From positions 264,283,798 through 264,347,797 of the forward strand of contig NC_134138.1 of the NCBI RefSeq assembly GCF_033958435.1: a stretch of DNA of 64,000 nucleotides. The letters run 5' to 3'. The DNA is from Carettochelys insculpta (Eukaryota; Chordata; Testudines; Carettochelyidae). Below are positions 1 to 11,095 of the stretch, piece after piece (the stretch's first letter is position 1; every line of letters begins with the position of its first letter). Below the pieces are notes generated by a model. It was not told where the DNA came from. It ran no database searches and saw only the letters and a program-made list of their open reading frames with translations. The translations under genes and the position numbers were made by a program.

Positions 1-735
1 CCAGCTTACCAGCCTGGGGTCACTGCTGCAGCCTCTCCCTCTTGCTACCAGACCGGCTGTGGCTGCCCTGCCAGTGGTCTGGCTGGGCCCTCCTCCTCTC
101 AGCCCCATGACTCTCTAGTCCTACAAGATCTGTTGTCCTGTCAGACGACAGTGGTTGCCAGACAAGAGAATGCTGAATTTGTGAGTTTTAACTTGTGCCA
201 GAAAATATTATATTGAGGAGAATGGCTAGCAAGCGGCAGGAAGACAGTGTACATGGAAGAAGATAGAGGGAAGATAAATGTGGGACTGTCAATGCTAGGC
301 TGCAGAGTGCATGTGTGTGGTAGACTGGAAATGTGATAAGAATGGGAGAAGAATGAACAACAAAGAAAACATGGGAAAAAGAGGACAGCAAGAAAAGATG
401 TAGAAGACTGAGCATATGATAGAAATGTGATGAAAAAGGACTGGGAGAGCAAGACCTACAGACCTGTGCCATAGACCATAAGGATTATGAAGGATCATGT
501 GTACCTCCCACCCCATGTAAGTAGGAAAAGGAGTTGTGAAGAGAAGTAATGAATTTTGGTATTTACCTTCAGGATTGGGAGCCTATAGAATGCACTCCGT
601 TCAAAAAAAAAAATCAGTGGAAGCTGAGGTTTCCATATAGACATTCAGAACCAAGCGCTGAAGATGTAAGCAAATAGCAAATATTACCAGACTCATGATA
701 CAATCACGAGGGTTTAAAACACTGTTGACCTTCAC
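1..735. other. unclassified sequence
   Basis: No gene or recognised repeat. The minus strand has overlapping short frames rich in Ser, Phe and Leu, as expected from purine-rich plus-strand sequence. They show no domain and I treat them as chance. Confidence 0.5.
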
Positions 736-1125
736 TCTTAGTAGCAGTTACATCTCGTGGGCCGACTGCTGCCCACCAAGCCCTTTAATATGGCCTGCAC
801 CTGGCTCCTATGCTGGCATGGGGGAAAAATTTCAAGTGCAGCCCCACCCCCAGCAAAATCTCTCAGCTCCTATTGGCTGGTTTCCTGCCTTCCCTGTCCC
901 CAGCAAAATGTTTCAGCTCTCACTGGCTGGCCAACAGAAGTGGGAGATTGTGCTAGGGGAAGGGCAGTTCAGCACAATTTCTGGTCTCCCATTAGCCAGT
1001 TTCTGATCTTCATAGAAGGATTAAGGTAGATCCCAGACCCCACGCCCCCTCCATAGAAAAGTGTGGCCTTTGACCACTTGCTGAAAACTTCTAGTGGCCC
1101 CCCACCAAAAATATTGTCCACCCCT
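736..1125 (-). mobile_element. possible degraded hAT-like non-autonomous element
   Basis: The right end (GGCCCCCCACCAAAAATATT followed by a TGTCCACCCCT stretch, about 1093-1124) resembles the terminal and subterminal sequence of reptile hAT-type miniature elements. The body repeats modules such as CAGCTCYYAYTGGCTGG, also typical of that family. I could not find a matching left terminus or an 8-bp duplication, so family and limits are uncertain. Confidence 0.35.
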
Positions 1126-1382
1126 ATTTTAAAAATTTTGCTTTCTTTTGTTATGTCCTATAGTTCATTTTCTTTTTCTTTGTTTTCTTTCTGCTGGGGA
1201 GGAGATTAAGTGGTTTGTCTTTTGGTAGAACCCTGAAGACTAAGCCCTCACCTTTACTTCACAGGTGTACTTCTACGGTATCTCCATTGACTTTAGTAAT
1301 GGACTAACGGAGACTGGAATTTGACCCTGCCTATTTATTTTGTTGGGAAAGGTGAACAGTTAAATACAGACCCTTGATTTCT

Positions 1383-3605
1383 GAAGAGCAGACTTCGACT
1401 CCCTGAGAGAACTGATGGGCAGGATCCCCTGGGAAGCTAATATGTAGGGGAAAGGAATTCAGGAGAACTGGCAGTATTTTATAGAAGTCTTATTAAAGGC
1501 ACAGGAAAAAAACATTCCAGTGTGCAGAAAGAAAAGCAATACGGTAGGCAACCAGCTTGGCTTAAAAGGGAAGTCCATGAATAGTAACATAGAGGTAGCC
1601 ATGTTCATCTGTATTCTAACAAAACAAAACAGCAATCATGTAGCACTTTAAAGACTAACAAAACGTTTCATTAGGTGATGAGCTTCCATGGGACAGACCC
1701 ACTTCTTAGATATTTTGGGGTGGGAGAAAATCCCCAGTGAGCTTAAACTCCAAAAGGATGTGTATAAGAAGTGGAAATTTGGACAGAGGACTAAGGAGGA
1801 ATACAAATATATGGCTGGAGAATGCCGGGGGGACGGATGGGGAAATCAGGAAAGTGAAAGCACAATTGGAACTGCAGATAGCAAGAAATGTGAAGGGCAA
1901 CAAGAAGGGTTTTTATAGGAATGTTGACAATAAGAGGGTTATCAGGAGAGGGCTGTTACTGGATGATGGAGGCAACCAGGTGACACATAATGTGGCAAAG
2001 GCTGAAGTACTCAATGCTTTTTTTTGCCTCAGTCTTCACAGACAAAGTCAGCTCCCAGACTACTGCATTAGGCAATGAAGAATGGGAAGGAGGTGGGCAG
2101 CCCTCAGTGGGGAAAGAACAGTTTAAGAGCTATTTAGAAAAGCTAGATGCACACAAATCCATTGGTTCAGATTTAATGCATCCAAGGGTACTGAGGGAAC
2201 TGGCAGATGTCATTGCAGAGCATTTGGCCATTATCTTTGAAAACTCATGGAGATCAGGAGAGGTCCCAGATGACTGGAAAAAGGCAAATGGAGTGCCCAT
2301 CTTTAAAAGAGGAAAGAAGGACAATCCAGGGAACTATAGACCGGTCAGCCTTACCTCAGTCCCTGGAAAAATCACAGAGGGGATCGTCAAGGAATTCATG
2401 TGAAGCACTTGGAAGAGGGGACAATGATCAAGAGTAGCCAGCATGGATTCACCCAAGGGTAGGTTATGCATATCCGACTTGATTAGCTTCTGTGATGAGG
2501 TAACTGGCTCTGTGAACATGGGGAAATCAGTGGCTGTGATAATACCTTGACGTTAGCAAAGCTTTTGACACAGACTTCCACAGCATTCTTGCCTACAAGT
2601 TAAGGAAAGATGGATTTGATATGTGGACTGTAAAATGGATAGAAAGCTGGGTAGATGGTCGGGTCCAGTTGGTAGTGATCAGTGGCTCAATATCTGGTTG
2701 TCGGTCAGTTTCAATTGGAGTTCCCTAAGCATCGGTTCTGGGGTTGGTAACTGCTCACCTTTATTAGTGACCTGGATGAGGGGATGGATTGCACCCTCAG
2801 CAAATTTGCAGGTGATATTAAGCCAGGAGGACAGGTAGATGCATTGGAGGGTAAGGATAGGGTCCAGAGTGACCTAGATAAATTGGAGGATTGGGCCAAA
2901 AGAAATCTGATGAGGTTGAACCAGGAGAATTGCAGAATCCTGCACTTGGGATGGAAGAATCCCAAGCACTGTTACAGGCTGGTGCTGACCAACTAAGTAG
3001 CACTGCAGCAGAAAACAACCTGGGGATTATGATGAATGAGAGGCTGGATATGAGTCAACAGTGTGCCCTTATAGCCAAGAAGGCTAATAGCATACTGGGG
3101 TGCATTAAGAGAAGCATTGCCAGCAGATCTAGAGAAGTTATTATTCCCCTCTATTTGGCACTGGTGAGGCCACATCTGGAGTACTGCACCCAGTTCTAGG
3201 CTCCCCACTATAGACAGGATGTGGGTGCATTGAAGTGGATCCAGCGGAGTGCAGTGAAAATTATTAGGGGGCTAGAGCACATAACCTATGAGGAGAGGCT
3301 GAGGCATTTGGGCTTATTTAGTTCACAGAAAAAGAAGAGTGAGGAGCGATTTGATAGCAGCCCTCAACTTTCTGAAAGGGGGCTCTAAAGAGGATGGAGA
3401 GAGGCTGTTCTCAGTAATGACAGATGGTAGAACAAGGAGCAATGATCTGAAGTTACAATGGAAGAAGTGTAGGTTGGATATTAGTTAAAACTATTTCACC
3501 AAGAGATTGGTGAAGCACTGGAATGCATTGCCTAGACAGGTGGTGGAATCTCCATCCCTAGAGGTTTTTAAGTTCTGGCTTGACACAGTCCTGGATGGGA
3601 TGATT
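1383..3605 (+). pseudogene. CR1 ORF2 reverse transcriptase remnant
   Basis: The remnant of the CR1 polyprotein would have copied element RNA into DNA at the target site. The clearest block is 1990-2403, with the CR1 fingers motifs KSIGSDLMHPRVLREL and NPGNYRPVSLTSVPGK. The catalytic FADD box is mutated to FAGD at 2804-2815. The C-terminal part (2891-3199) contains the usual SRSREVIIPLYLALVRPHLEYC region. Frame changes near 2000, 2400-2600, 2890 and 3200 and several stops show it is dead. The PLE tail splits it near its start. No host promoter or splice signals are evident. Confidence 0.85.
1591..1710 (-). mobile_element. solo 3' tail of a Penelope-like element (family 1) inside CR1
   Basis: The sequence includes GCACTTTAAAGACTAACAAA, TTAGGTGATGAGCTT and GGGACAGACCCACTTCTTA. 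It matches the 3' end of the PLE copies at 12439 and 15965-16046. It separates two parts of one CR1 reading, so it inserted after the CR1. No clean target duplication could be assigned. Confidence 0.75.
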
Positions 3606-3690
3606 TAGTTAGAGCTGATCCGGCTTCCAGAAGGGGGCTGAACTAGATGACCTCCTAAGGTCCCTTCCCGCCATACGATTCTATGAATCT

Positions 3691-4164
3691 GTGACTCTTT
3701 TAGCCATTTAAAACTTCTGCTTAACTTTCCTTAGCTAGATGCTTGTTTCAAATAATGCACAGTTTGGTCTGTTTGGAAAAGCACCTTATATTGAATGACA
3801 TCACTTAATTTAATGCAGTTAATCTACAATCAATGATGTAATCAATGCCTTAATTCCTCTTTTTCTTAAAATAAGGGAGCAGAATTGCTTGTTCCAGCTA
3901 GGTCCTGGGGGATGGTATGTAAAACGCAGGAACTTTTTTTCCTGCTTTGCCTGGTTAAAATAAGATTGATTTGCTGGCGGGAGAGCTTCCCTTTCAGGAA
4001 TACTCAGTGGAAGCAAGTCAAATCCATGAAAAGTAACCACCTCTCAAAGCTTCACTCCTTTGACTTTTGGCTGATCTTTCACTTGATAGGAAGGCAGAAC
4101 TCACTTTGGCTTCAGTGTGAGTCCGGTATAAAGATTTCATAAACAACATTTCCTCATACTAGGT
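3691..4164. other. unclassified AT-rich spacer
   Basis: No coding signature or recognised repeat. Short frames at 3819-4142 have no recognisable domain. Confidence 0.5.
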
Positions 4165-4452
4165 AAGATGCTCTTACTTGCTCCCCGCCCCATTGCCAGA
4201 GTGCCTGGATGCCTCATGCTCTTTACTGTATTTACCCTCACAACATCCCTGGGAGGTTGTGAATTACCACAGGAAAGGGGCTGAGGCACAGAGGCACTCA
4301 GGGTGAAATGGACACGTTCCCATCAGCTCCCAAGGGGCAAGGATTTCATCCTCACTTCCTTGACTGCGGTCATACTGAAATTCTGTGTCAGAGCAGGAAA
4401 TTGAACCTGGGTCCCAGGCCAGTGCTCTAACCACTGGGCCATCCCTCCTCAT
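4165..4452 (-). mobile_element. tRNA-derived CORE-SINE/MIR-like SINE
   Basis: On the minus strand the element starts with a tRNA-like head (4385-4452) that has an A box (TGGCCCAGTGG) and a B-box-like CAGGTTCAATT. It continues into a body with the CORE/MIR-type TGTGCCTCAG and ends near 4165. Such SINEs are transcribed by RNA polymerase III and copied by LINE machinery. It is diverged and presumably inactive. Confidence 0.7.
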
Positions 4453-5264
4453 CCCCCTCCTCTGATAATGATTTAATACATTTTTATCCACTTTATGACA
4501 GTTCATGTTTTGCAAGCAACAAGGCAGTAAACATATAGTAAGTGTGCAAACCCCCCACCCCTGCAGCTCTTGCCACTGACCCCTGACTCCCACTTCACCT
4601 GGCATGTTACAAGGCGTGTGATGAATCAGTGGATTCTCCCAGCCATCAGTCAGCCAGAACAGCCGTGTGAGTAAAGAGAATCACCCTGGCTGAGAGTGCC
4701 CTGTTCAAGGGGAAAGTGGCACCTATTGGGGAGAAAGGTCTTATTCCTGCTTGGAGATCAAGGCAGGAAAATGGAGATGACAGCTCCTGTTCCAAAGCAC
4801 AGTTCGTTATTTTTGTAATGATAATCCTCGTTGGAGAACCATTCCAAGACCCCCTCTCCCTCAGCAGCTCCACCATTCCTCAGTAGTCACTTCACAGCCT
4901 GTCTGAAAACAAGGAACCAGCCTCTTTGGAGATGCTTTGAATTCCTGCTCACAGAACAGCTCCACTGGTCCACACCGCTAAGAGTACACATTAGCCTTAT
5001 GCCTTTGGATCAGCCCCTGCCCTGATATGGAGACAGCTGATGAGGTAGCAAGACCCAGTAATGACAGGTCAGGATTCTGTAAAATGGTGATACCTTTTCA
5101 ACATCCCTGTGTGATTTGAAAAGGGTCCGTGATTTAGGGTCTCCATTTCAGAGCTCCAATAGCTACTCCTGAATTTGACGGGAGCTGTAGTGCACACATC
5201 CTTTCTGAAAATACGATCAAGATCATCTTATACATTATTTTTGCTGTGTCAACCTGTCTGTCTG
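4453..5264. other. unclassified spacer
   Basis: Only short frames without domains. I see no repeat family or RNA gene. Confidence 0.45.
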
Positions 5265-5815
5265 CCCAGGCAAGTTCCACCATGTTCCCCCTGCCCCTCC
5301 CCCAGCACCATGTCAGCCCCAGCACCTCCCACAGCCAGTGTGGGGCCTGGCCCAGCCCCACGACAGAGCCCTCACCCAGCATGCCAGTCCCTCCCCTGGC
5401 CAGCCCCACAATGGACACCCCCCAAACACCCGCATCATGCCAGCCCCAGCCTCTCCCCACAGCCAGCACAAGGGCCCAGCCCAGTCCTCCATGGAGCCCC
5501 TCTGCATCATGCCAGCCCCTCCCCCACCCAGTGCAGGGCCCATCCCAGCACGCAAGTGATCTCCACCACTGCACCGTGCCAGCCCCAGCCCCTCCCCCAC
5601 CAATGTGGGGCCTGATATGGCCCCCTGTACTGTGCCAGCCCCAGCCCAAACCCCTCCCCCCAACAGAACTCTCCCTGCATGATGCCTAGTGCAGCCCCCC
5701 CACAACAGTCCTCCACTGCACTGTGACAGCCCCAGGCCTACCCCCAGCTAGTGCAGGGCCCAGCCTAGCCCCCCAACAGAGCTCCTCCCCTGGCCAGCAT
5801 GGGGCTGGGCCCACA
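5265..5815. repeat. GC-rich degenerate minisatellite
   Basis: Imperfect tandem units of roughly 70-95 bp are built from CATGCCAGCCCCAGCCCCTC, CAGTGTGGGGCCTGGCCCAG and ACAGAGCCCTC-type blocks. At least six units are visible. Several frames stay open on both strands (for example 5246-5689 plus and 5134-5649 minus) only because the array lacks stops. Their Pro/Ser/Gln or Gly/Trp composition is low-complexity, so they are not called genes. Confidence 0.8.
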
Positions 5816-8800
5816 TACTAGGGATGTGCATTGCAACAAGTTTCTGTCTAGAACTTTCTTCCAACTCAACTTCCACTTGGAAGCAGTGCTGCACGTGGGC
5901 CTCTCGTCAATTCCTTAAACCCCCTGGTCCTGGAATCATGGGCTAATCACAGCTTTCTCTTTGCAGGTTTATATCCCTCATGGCTGTGGTGATGTTCGAC
6001 CATATGACCCAAGTGCACCCTTAAAGGCTCAAGCACAAGACAGTAACTAAATAGAACACATCATTATCACTTTTCTTACATGTAACCCTGTCCTGTCATA
6101 CTGGGGGGATCTGTTTCCCCATTTTTTAACAAATACACAGCACTTTCAGATCCTTTTATGGGAAGTGCTATGAAAATGCAAAGAATGATCAATTGTGTTA
6201 TTTTGTAATTTACTTAAAATATATGTAATTTTTTTTTTTTTTTGGTACTGGGCTTATGTCGGGCCCAGAGGCTTTTGCTCAGGCCCGAGAAGAACTGCTG
6301 GTGCTTCTGGATTTTTCCTCCTTTTAGCCTTTGAAGCCACCTTCCCCGCCCCGCCCCACAAGCCAGAGTACTGTGCCTGGCAGTGTAAACATGCTGCAAT
6401 TACAGCTCTGCATGGTGGACCCTAAACATATAAAGCCAGAAGGAACAATGTCAGCTTGCAACTGTAACAAAGTCATAGCTACTGCAATCTAGGGCTGTGC
6501 TGAGTACAGTGCCAGGAAAGGGTGTTCAATTATTTCACCATAAGGTTCTATTCCCAGCTTTGCACTCTAATAGTTCATCCAGCAAATGGACTGTCCAGGA
6601 GCCCTCCGCAGGTTGGTCTTCTGCTACCCTACACCCAAGAGGAATGAGGGTAGACAATAAATGCATTACACAGGCTTGTGTATGCTGCACGCTCCATGCT
6701 GGACACTGTGCAGCTAGCAGTCACTCTCCCATGCAGACTAGGCAGCTCAAAAAGGCAAAGAAAAAAATAAAGGATGCCTGAGAAATACAATTTGTCTCCA
6801 ATGACAATCACTGAATGTGGTGCTGGCTTTGTGGAATGGTGCTGCAGACAGACATCCTTCCTTTTGAGACAAAATCCTTCCTTGCGAAATTATGATTCAC
6901 ATGGCACTGAGTCAAAACCCCATTTCACATATCCTTTCCTCTCCTCAAAAACACAGCTATTAAGCATTTACCCCTGCAGGGGACCCACAAAAGGAGCATA
7001 ATGACAACCACATGTAGCTTTGCTTTTAATTAAAATAATGATGAAAAAACCTCTCTTTGTTTACTTGCTTCACTGGATACCAGGTTTTCGCAAGCACAGC
7101 TGCCCACATGAATTTAACAGCATGCCTAGACTGTGGTTGTGCTGACAAAGATGGTGTGTTCTTATTAAAGCGTAAAAACCATATCCCTCAGTAGAATGGG
7201 TCAGGAGAGCCCTTTCTATAATGAAGATCTCAAATCCAACATTCTCTTTACCTTGCCTGGTTTTAATTCAAGATAGTTAAGCAGGGTAGCAGGTAGCAGT
7301 TTTCAAATATTGTGTTCATTGACTTCAAATGGGCTCCATGAATGTGGTTGCCAGGAGGTATATACGTCCAGCTCCATCATCTCTTCTTTTTCTGGATGCA
7401 ATTCCCAACAAACCTGCTGGCAAATCGACCTCACTATTGCCCCAGTAATGTATAAACACCAGAGTGCCTTGCTCAAGATGTTCGGTTTCTAAATCATTGA
7501 AGATCATCTTCCTCCTCCCCAGTCTGGCACATAGCTAGCAGGAGTCATACACCAAAACAGGTTGGCTGTGGAGTTTTTTTTTTCCCTATCAAAATTACTC
7601 TACTACACAAAACTCTAACTAAAGTCACAATGGGAACTGTACATGTGGAATGGCTCTAGGATCAGATCCTTTAATGACTACTTCAGTTGGTCACTGCTTC
7701 TAATGGACTCAAAGTTTCAGGATCTCAGTGTTTGAGTGAACAATGTAAGTTGTTTGGGAAGCCTGTTATATGGGACTATACCTGTGATCTGTGTGCAGTC
7801 CTAAATCTGTACCCAGAAGTGTGAAAATTAGTTTTATTTTCTGCCATTGTACTGCTCAGTGTACAAAGGCAACATTTATTGACCTTACCAAAGCTATGAT
7901 ATAATTAATGGCAATTTGGTTCTTGCAAAAATGCATGAGATTGACCCTACTTCATTAGTCTGAAGACCATTTTACAGACAGAGAGCAAAGTGCTGTAATT
8001 TAGCAGATGAACTACAATAGCTGATTCATGTAATCTTATTTCGATTCCGACAAACCAAGTTACCTTTGGGAGATAATGCATTAATGAAACAACCCCTATG
8101 AATGTATTGGTTCAAGATCAACGGGAATTAGTATCTTTTTTTGAGATGTTTATTTCAAACAGATCTCCTTGAGGCTTCATTTTATTGATTCAAGCATTAG
8201 GTTTTAGATAGGAAGGAAGAAAGAAGCAAAAGGTTCATTTGATTTACATTCATCATATCACATGAATGTAAATCATTAGAATCACTTCAGTCAAACACTG
8301 TTTCAGCTTTATTCTTGCATAAGAAACCTGAGCATATTCAGGGGAGGGACTGTGACAAGATGCTGGAAATGAAGGAACAAAGAGCATCTCCTACCTTTGA
8401 ATAAAGAGCAGGCATAGAATCACTCTTTATGCTGTGGGGGGAGAACTACTAACCCTACTGAACCCAATGGGAGCATTACCATTGCCTTGAAGGAGGCCAG
8501 AATTTTACCCCTGATGTGCAGGAGGCCAAGAGTGTCTGGATCTAGCGGACCTGGTGATACCACAAAGGAAGTGTGAAGTGAGAGATTCAGAGCTATGGTC
8601 CTGCCACTTCTCCACATAATGGCCAGTTGAGTGTGGGCATGCTAGGGGAAGACTGGATGCTGCATTACATTATCATTGTCCCAACTGGGAGAAAAGCAGA
8701 AGTGAAGGCTGGGATTTGCAGGGGCACCTAAGGGAGTCGCACAACTGACCATCAGAGGTGATCGAGGGAACTAGACTACCCTTGAGAATCTGAGCCAAAG

Positions 8801-8849
8801 CAATGTGATGCTCTGGTAACGAGGCATGTTGTCACCAGCTGCCTTCAGG
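5816..8849. other. long AT-rich stretch without recognised genes
   Basis: The stretch holds a T15 run at about 6229-6243. A PTCC-like CCAATGGGAGC module near 8460 resembles ancient sauropsid repeats. No exon with splice signals and a recognisable protein was found, and all open frames are under 100 codons without domains. Confidence 0.45.
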
Positions 8850-9318
8850 GCATGCAGTCCTCTTCTGAATGCTTGCTGTAGATCAGCTCCCTGAGATCAC
8901 AGTCTCTGACGACACAGCACTGACTTGCTGTGAATGCCTGTCCCGACTACCCTGATCTCTCACTGTCTCTTACAGTGAGACGAGCTCTTGGAGCCTTGCC
9001 TGCATGGTCCAGCCCCTTAGCCACTGAACGCGCACAGAACTACCAGGCCCACTGTTCCCAAAGAAACAGTACAAACCAGGTTGTAAGATGCAGCTGGACA
9101 AGCTTAATAATAGCGCTTAGGTACATTTATAGTTAAAACCACAATAAGTTTATTATCAAAGAATAGAGATTCAAGTTATAGTAAGAATAAATGGAAAGAA
9201 ATGGTTACACATAAAGCAAAATCATAACACACTTTTTAGGGACGAAGGTTAGCCAATAGGTTAAACCTCCTGGCTAAAGATGTTTTGTCTCACCTAAAGT
9301 CCTCTGCTGCGTACTGTC
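8850..9318. repeat. possible degraded LTR-type repeat
   Basis: An AT-rich block with AATAAGTTTATTATCAAAG (about 9142-9160) and GGTTACACATAAAGCAAAAT resembles a common turtle interspersed repeat that I associate with LTR retroelements. No paired LTRs, primer site or ORF is visible. The call rests on resemblance only. Confidence 0.3.
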
Positions 9319-9650
9319 CTATAGTAGTAGGTAGTCCGTCATGTCTGAAGATGACATCTTGAGCTTGCACAGACCCATTGGTTGTGAACTCACATGTGGC
9401 TGAGGAGACCAAGCTTTGAACGACATGGGAGTTCACAGTGGGGGCAAAGGAATTGTCCTGGCTCTGCTGGTGCGGCTGCTGCTGTTGCTTTCTTCCTCTC
9501 GCAAGCATCAATGAGGCATATGCGTTGCTGCTCTTCGAAGTTGTCATACACGTGCCGTACGAGAGCACGCCAGCCTGTTCAGTCTTTTGCATGCTGCTCA
9601 AGCTGATCTGGTTTTAAACGAGCATGAGTAATATTGGCCTTCATGCAGTC

Positions 9651-10129
9651 TTAATATCTCTTGCAAGGCCTACCTTGATTCCTTTTGCCCTGGGAGAGTT
9701 TACCATAGAGGAGTTGCTTAGGGATTCTTGACTCCTCCATTCGTATGACGTGCCCTGTCCAGCGAAGCTGAGCTTTCAGAATCATGGCTTCGATTCTCGT
9801 GGTTCTCTGTCCAGGACTTCCAGGTTCATAACTCTGTCCTGCCATCGAATGTGCAGTATTGACCTCAGGCTGCGTGTGTGGAAGCGCTCCAGCAGTTTTA
9901 TATGTTTTCTGTACAAGGTCCAGGCTTCACAGGATACAGGAGACTGTCTTGTATACTTTCAGTTTAGTGGACTGTCGGATATTGCGCTGATTCAACACTC
10001 GCACTCTCAGACATCCTAGTGCCTGGCTGGCCTAGCAGATTCTGGCATTGATTTCTTTGTCAAGGGAGCCATCATTGGCTATCACACTGCCAAGGTACTT
10101 GAACTCCTCTACTGTCTCTCCTCTACTGT
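9651..10129 (-). pseudogene. non-LTR polyprotein C-terminal remnant
   Basis: The minus-strand frames join to FKYLGSVIANDGS, LGCLRVRVLNQRNIRQSTKL and LRWTGHVIRMEES, typical of the region after the RT palm and thumb in I-like or RTE-like elements. A TAG interrupts the ICxASQALG segment, and the frame shifts between 9845 and 10010. Below 9650 the frame degrades into a zinc-finger remnant. This is a dead fragment with no function of its own. Confidence 0.75.
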
Positions 10130-10305
10130 CAGGTCCAGGAAAAGTGCATAGAGCAGAACTTGGATCTGTATGCTGTCTTTATAGACCTGACCAAGGTGTT
10201 TGACACCAACAGAGAAGCCCTGTGGATTATCCCGTCAAAACTTGGCTGCCCGAGAAGATTCGTTAACCTCATATGCCTGTTCCGTGATGACATGACTGTC
10301 CTATT
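10130..10305 (+). pseudogene. inverted RT fragment of the same non-LTR element
   Basis: The plus strand reads QVQEKCIEQNLDLYAVFIDL followed by TKVFDTNREALW and KLGCPRRFVNLICLFRDDM, an RT palm block containing the F-D of the first catalytic motif. It lies head to head with the minus-strand C-terminal part, and roughly 150 codons between the two are missing. Confidence 0.75.
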
Positions 10306-10602
10306 ACTTCCTCCATAAAGGTGCTTGAGTAAGCCAACCTTTGAAGTGCACCTCCCCATAAAGATTTTTCCCCCCACCATTTCTCCTTTCCAGTTCAATG
10401 AAAATCTGATTATTTTTATTTGCATTCAGTTCAGATGGCTGATCTGAAACCCACTGTAAACAATACTCAGTTTGCATGAAAACAAATAGATGGGTCAACA
10501 TCACTTGTCTGACAGAAAACCTGCTGTTGACCAGTGTCTACACACTTTAGAAATGTATTTTCAGTATACATACACAACTCCTTAAATAAAAACAAAAAAG
10601 TG

Positions 10603-10715
10603 GTTCAGTAGAACTTCAAAGTCTGACAAAATAATTTATTAGGTGATGAGCTTTTGTGGGACAGACCCACTTCTTCAGATCATAGCCATACCAGAACAGA
10701 CTCAATATGCTGTTA
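10603..10715 (-). mobile_element. solo PLE family 1 tail
   Basis: ATAATTTATTAGGTGATGAG and GGGACAGACCCACTTCTTCA match the terminal 100 bp of the PLE at 12439-13591, including the following CAGAACAGACTCAATAT. No coding part is attached. Confidence 0.75.
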
Positions 10716-10744
10716 CTATTGAACTCCTTAAATAGTATTTGGAC

Positions 10745-11095
10745 ATGCAATGTTGTTGTCACCATATTGGTCTCAGGACAGTAGAGACACAAGGTGAATG
10801 AAGTTATATCTTTTACTGGACCATCTTCTGTTGGGAAGACAGAAAAACTTTTGAGCTACCCATAGCTCTTCTTCAGGTCTGAGAAAGGTACCAAGAATGG
10901 CACAGCTAGATTAAAGATTGAAGAGATAAGCGTAAGTAGTTAGCACACACTGTAAGGGACCTTCAAGGTGAAGGGAGTCCATTAACTACCCTGCCATCAT
11001 AGGACAAAAAGGGGGAAATTAGCAGTTATATATTGTTGGCTTATTACAGCTGGCATTAAGGAGATCTTGGATTACAAAGGGTGAAAAACTTTGTA
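10745..11095 (-). mobile_element. PLE family 2 3' end fragment
   Basis: The sequence contains ATATCTTTTACTGGACCA, GCTCTTCTTCAGGTCTG and TAGCACACACTGTAAGGGAC. It matches the 3' part of the second PLE family seen at 27830-28487. No reading frame is left. Confidence 0.6.

Larger units (their letters stand above)
1380..3690 (+). mobile_element. CR1 LINE, 5'-truncated, interrupted by a PLE tail
   Basis: This is a chicken-repeat-1 type non-LTR retrotransposon. Upstream of the insertion at about 1591-1710 the plus strand reads LRELMGRIPWEA (near 1400), part of the linker between the CR1 endonuclease and reverse transcriptase. After the insertion it resumes with a VYKKWK motif, NAFF and the RT domain. 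The 3' end at about 3640-3690 carries the CR1 signature: a CTAGATGACCTCCTAAGGTCC-like stretch, then an ATTCTATGAATC microsatellite. The 5' UTR, ORF1 and endonuclease are missing. Confidence 0.9.
9319..10310 (-). mobile_element. non-LTR retrotransposon with inverted 5' part
   Basis: From 10129 down to 9319 the minus strand encodes the C-terminal half of a non-LTR polyprotein, with EEFKYLGSVIANDGSLDKEI, LRWTGHVIRMEESRIPKQ and a degraded zinc finger, ending in a short CTA-repeat tail near 9320. From 10130 to about 10305 the plus strand encodes an upstream RT block (YAVFIDLTKVFD). The 5' segment is therefore inverted relative to the 3' segment, the pattern left by twin priming. The family resembles the element at 13635-15064 in zinc finger and tail. 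Clade is not assigned with certainty. Confidence 0.75.

Noticed and set aside
141..516. Overlapping minus-strand frames rich in Ser, Phe, Leu
   Set aside because: They arise from purine-rich plus-strand sequence, have no domain and overlap each other in different frames.
5134..5705. Long frames in the minisatellite (146-171 codons)
   Set aside because: Tandem repeats without stop codons give long frames in several phases and both strands; composition is low-complexity.
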